From Candidatus Hermodarchaeota archaeon (lineage in GTDB: Archaea; Asgardarchaeota; Hermodarchaeia; Hermodarchaeales; Hermodarchaeaceae), in the NCBI GenBank assembly GCA_016840595.1, contig JAEOSA010000095.1, forward strand, positions 1 through 7,280: a stretch of DNA of 7,280 nt, written 5' to 3'. This document shows, in pieces, positions 6,422-7,280 of this stretch. How positions within the stretch are numbered: position 1 is the first letter of the stretch; each line of letters begins with the position of its first letter. The notes beneath the pieces are model-generated. The model searched no databases and was not told where the DNA came from. It was given only the letters and a program-made list of their open reading frames with translations. A program made the translations under genes and the position numbers.

Positions 6422-6751
6422 CTAGCTTGATTCGATGATATCCACAAGGATAATTCGGAACTCCAAGGTTTTACCAGCCATGGGATGGCTACCCTTTTTT
6501 CCGTAGGCCTGTTCTGGTGGAAGTGTCACGGTTTTCTCTTCACCTGGCTTCAATCCCACGATCGCATCATTAAATCCTTTAATTACTTGTCCTGCCCCCA
6601 ACGTAACCTTGAGGGGCTTGTAGTCGCGACCTTTGTTGTAGATGCCTGCCCGAATGGCTTCCTTCTCTAAGGATGTGTCAAAAACCTTGCCACCAGGGAA
6701 TTTCCCCACATAATGGACGCGTACAGTATCACCATTTTTTGCTTCAGACAT
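6422..6751 (-). CDS. FKBP-type peptidyl-prolyl cis-trans isomerase, short form without insert-in-flap domain
   Basis: This 109-residue cytoplasmic FKBP catalyses cis-trans isomerisation of prolyl bonds during folding. The core matches archaeal FKBPs: GDTVRVHYVGKF at 7-18, VFDTS at 23-27, the archaeal-type EAIRAGIYN and YKPL segment at 31-47, VTLGAGQVIKGF at 49-60, LPPEQAYG at 77-84 and HPMAGKTLEF at 89-98. Pocket residues equivalent to FKBP12 Tyr26, Phe36, Asp37, Val55, Ile56, Tyr82 and Phe99 are Tyr14, Phe24, Asp25, Val56, Ile57, Tyr83 and Phe98; the Trp59 position is Phe60. Archaeal and SlyD-like members normally carry a chaperone insert-in-flap domain of some 40-60 residues between AYG and HPLAGK; here only KKGS separates them. 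The start ATG 6751 is well set by GGAGTGA six nt upstream. It lies between the histidine kinase and HEAT genes on the same strand. Confidence 0.93.
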   Translation of the reverse strand: MSEAKNGDTVRVHYVGKFPGGKVFDTSLEKEAIRAGIYNKGRDYKPLKVTLGAGQVIKGFNDAIVGLKPGEEKTVTLPPEQAYGKKGSHPMAGKTLEFRIILVDIIESS

Positions 6752-6757
6752 TAAATG

Positions 6758-6764
6758 TCACTCC
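6758..6764 (-). promoter_or_regulatory. Strong ribosome binding site of the FKBP gene
   Basis: On the minus strand this reads GGAGTGA, one base short of GGAGGTGA, and lies 6 nt before ATG 6751. It fixes the start and suggests efficient translation. Confidence 0.7.
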
Positions 6765-6770
6765 AAAGTA

Positions 6771-6805
6771 ACAACCCTTTCGTTGAATACCTATTTGTGG
6801 GTTGT
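6771..6805. repeat. Inverted repeat in the FKBP leader
   Basis: ACAACCC at 6771-6777 and GGGTTGT at 6799-6805 are perfect 7-bp inverted arms 21 bp apart, in the gap between the kinase and FKBP genes. On the minus strand the spacer holds a weak TATA-like ACAAATAG, and the proximal arm falls near the start site that this would predict, just before the SD. It could be an operator pair or a stem-loop in the leader. Confidence 0.35.
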
Positions 6806-6812
6806 CAATGTC

Positions 6813-6819
6813 AAAAAAA
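6813..6819 (-). terminator. T7 tract directly after the histidine kinase stop codon
   Basis: Seven consecutive T on the minus strand follow the TGA at 6822-6820 without a gap. Archaeal RNA polymerase can terminate at U-rich tracts without a hairpin, so this is a plausible terminator separating the kinase from the FKBP gene. No stem precedes it. Confidence 0.45.
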
Positions 6820-7280
6820 TCAAGACGAATTCGAGCTCTTTGGTAAAGTCACAATGAAAACCGTCCCCTGTTCGAAATCCCCTGGGACACGGTCTTTCAC
6901 ATCAACCCACCCTTCAAAGGCTTCACTTAGCGCTCGAACTACCGACAAACCAATGCCGGATCCAAATGCGCCATCCATATACCGATTGAATAATTGTTCT
7001 TTACGCTCAGGGGGTATCCCACGACCATAATCAATGATCTGCACCCGATAATAGTCTCGACCGTTATTCACGTGAGAGTTAATTTCGACATCCACACGAT
7101 TTTCACCATCTGAATACTCAACGGCGTTTCGGATGAGATTCTGGAATAAATCAATAAGCAGTGGATTGGCATCAATGAAGCATTTACCCTCAGGTTCATT
7201 GATATGGTAAATGATGTTCTCGGCTCGGAGGGCTTTGAAGACTTGATCTGCGGCAAGATTAATGGTGGCAACGAGGTCCA
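6820..7280 (-). CDS. Sensor histidine kinase, C-terminal ATPase domain (partial, N-terminus outside window)
   Basis: The last 152 codons of a gene entering from the right edge encode a HATPase_c (GHKL) domain, the ATP-binding catalytic half of a sensor histidine kinase. Counting from the first full codon at 7278: N-box LFQNLIRNAVEYS at 44-56, with the Mg-coordinating Asn at 51; G1 box DYGRGI at 83-88; F-box region with Phe97; G2 box GSGIGL at 106-111; and a final G-T-F/V-F strand, GTVFIVTLP, at 138-146. The first 35 residues resemble the end of the dimerisation region and the start of the ATPase fold. The phospho-accepting histidine and any sensor domains are beyond the window, so the signal and partner regulator are unknown. 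All nucleotide-binding motifs are intact. A shorter call from GTG 7095 would be an artefact, since the frame stays open to the window end. Confidence 0.93.
   Translation of the reverse strand, partial: DLVATINLAADQVFKALRAENIIYHINEPEGKCFIDANPLLIDLFQNLIRNAVEYSDGENRVDVEINSHVNNGRDYYRVQIIDYGRGIPPERKEQLFNRYMDGAFGSGIGLSVVRALSEAFEGWVDVKDRVPGDFEQGTVFIVTLPKSSNSS

Noticed and set aside
6755..7030. 91-residue plus-strand reading frame
   Set aside because: It lies mostly antisense to the histidine kinase ATPase domain, whose motifs are unmistakable, and has no recognisable protein features.
7068..7271. 67-residue minus-strand reading frame in another phase near the window end
   Set aside because: It overlaps the kinase frame that carries the N-box and is a shadow.

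Overview
The window looks archaeal. It carries two FAD-dependent geranylgeranyl reductase (GGR) family genes, whose best-known role is saturating archaeal isoprenoid lipid chains. It also has an FKBP whose core matches archaeal FKBPs, TATA-like boxes 20-40 nt upstream of several genes, and GGAGGTGA-type ribosome binding sites. Base composition is moderate. The lineage cannot be fixed from this sequence; a mesophilic archaeal metagenome bin, possibly Asgard, is a guess. TAA, TAG and TGA all end genes here, so nothing suggests stop-codon reassignment.

Left half (plus strand): a GGR-family gene at 39-1274 is interrupted by one in-frame TAA (654-656) and otherwise looks intact. A second, intact and clearly diverged GGR paralogue follows at 1363-2565. 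The 88-bp gap between them holds a TATA-like box, a perfect 12-bp palindrome and an SD. Next comes a long-form NfeD membrane protein, probably starting at a CTG codon at 2648. By recalled alignment its ClpP-like domain lacks both catalytic residues. Endonuclease IV (nfo) follows with all nine metal ligands.

Right half (minus strand, convergent with nfo across a 12-bp gap): reading leftward from the window end are the C-terminal part of a sensor histidine kinase, a short FKBP-type prolyl isomerase that appears to have lost the usual insert-in-flap domain, and a membrane-anchored HEAT-repeat protein. Each of the last two has its own leader with an SD and inverted repeats.

The genes do not form one obvious pathway. 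Lipid-chain reduction (GGR), membrane-protein handling (NfeD), folding (FKBP), scaffolding (HEAT) and sensing (kinase) share a loose membrane theme, while nfo is DNA repair. I see no RNA genes, CRISPR arrays, insertion sequences or phage genes, and no defence or biosynthetic system. All gaps between genes are under 100 bp. The points most worth checking are the interrupted GGR, the apparent NfeD pseudoprotease with its CTG start, and the trimmed FKBP.
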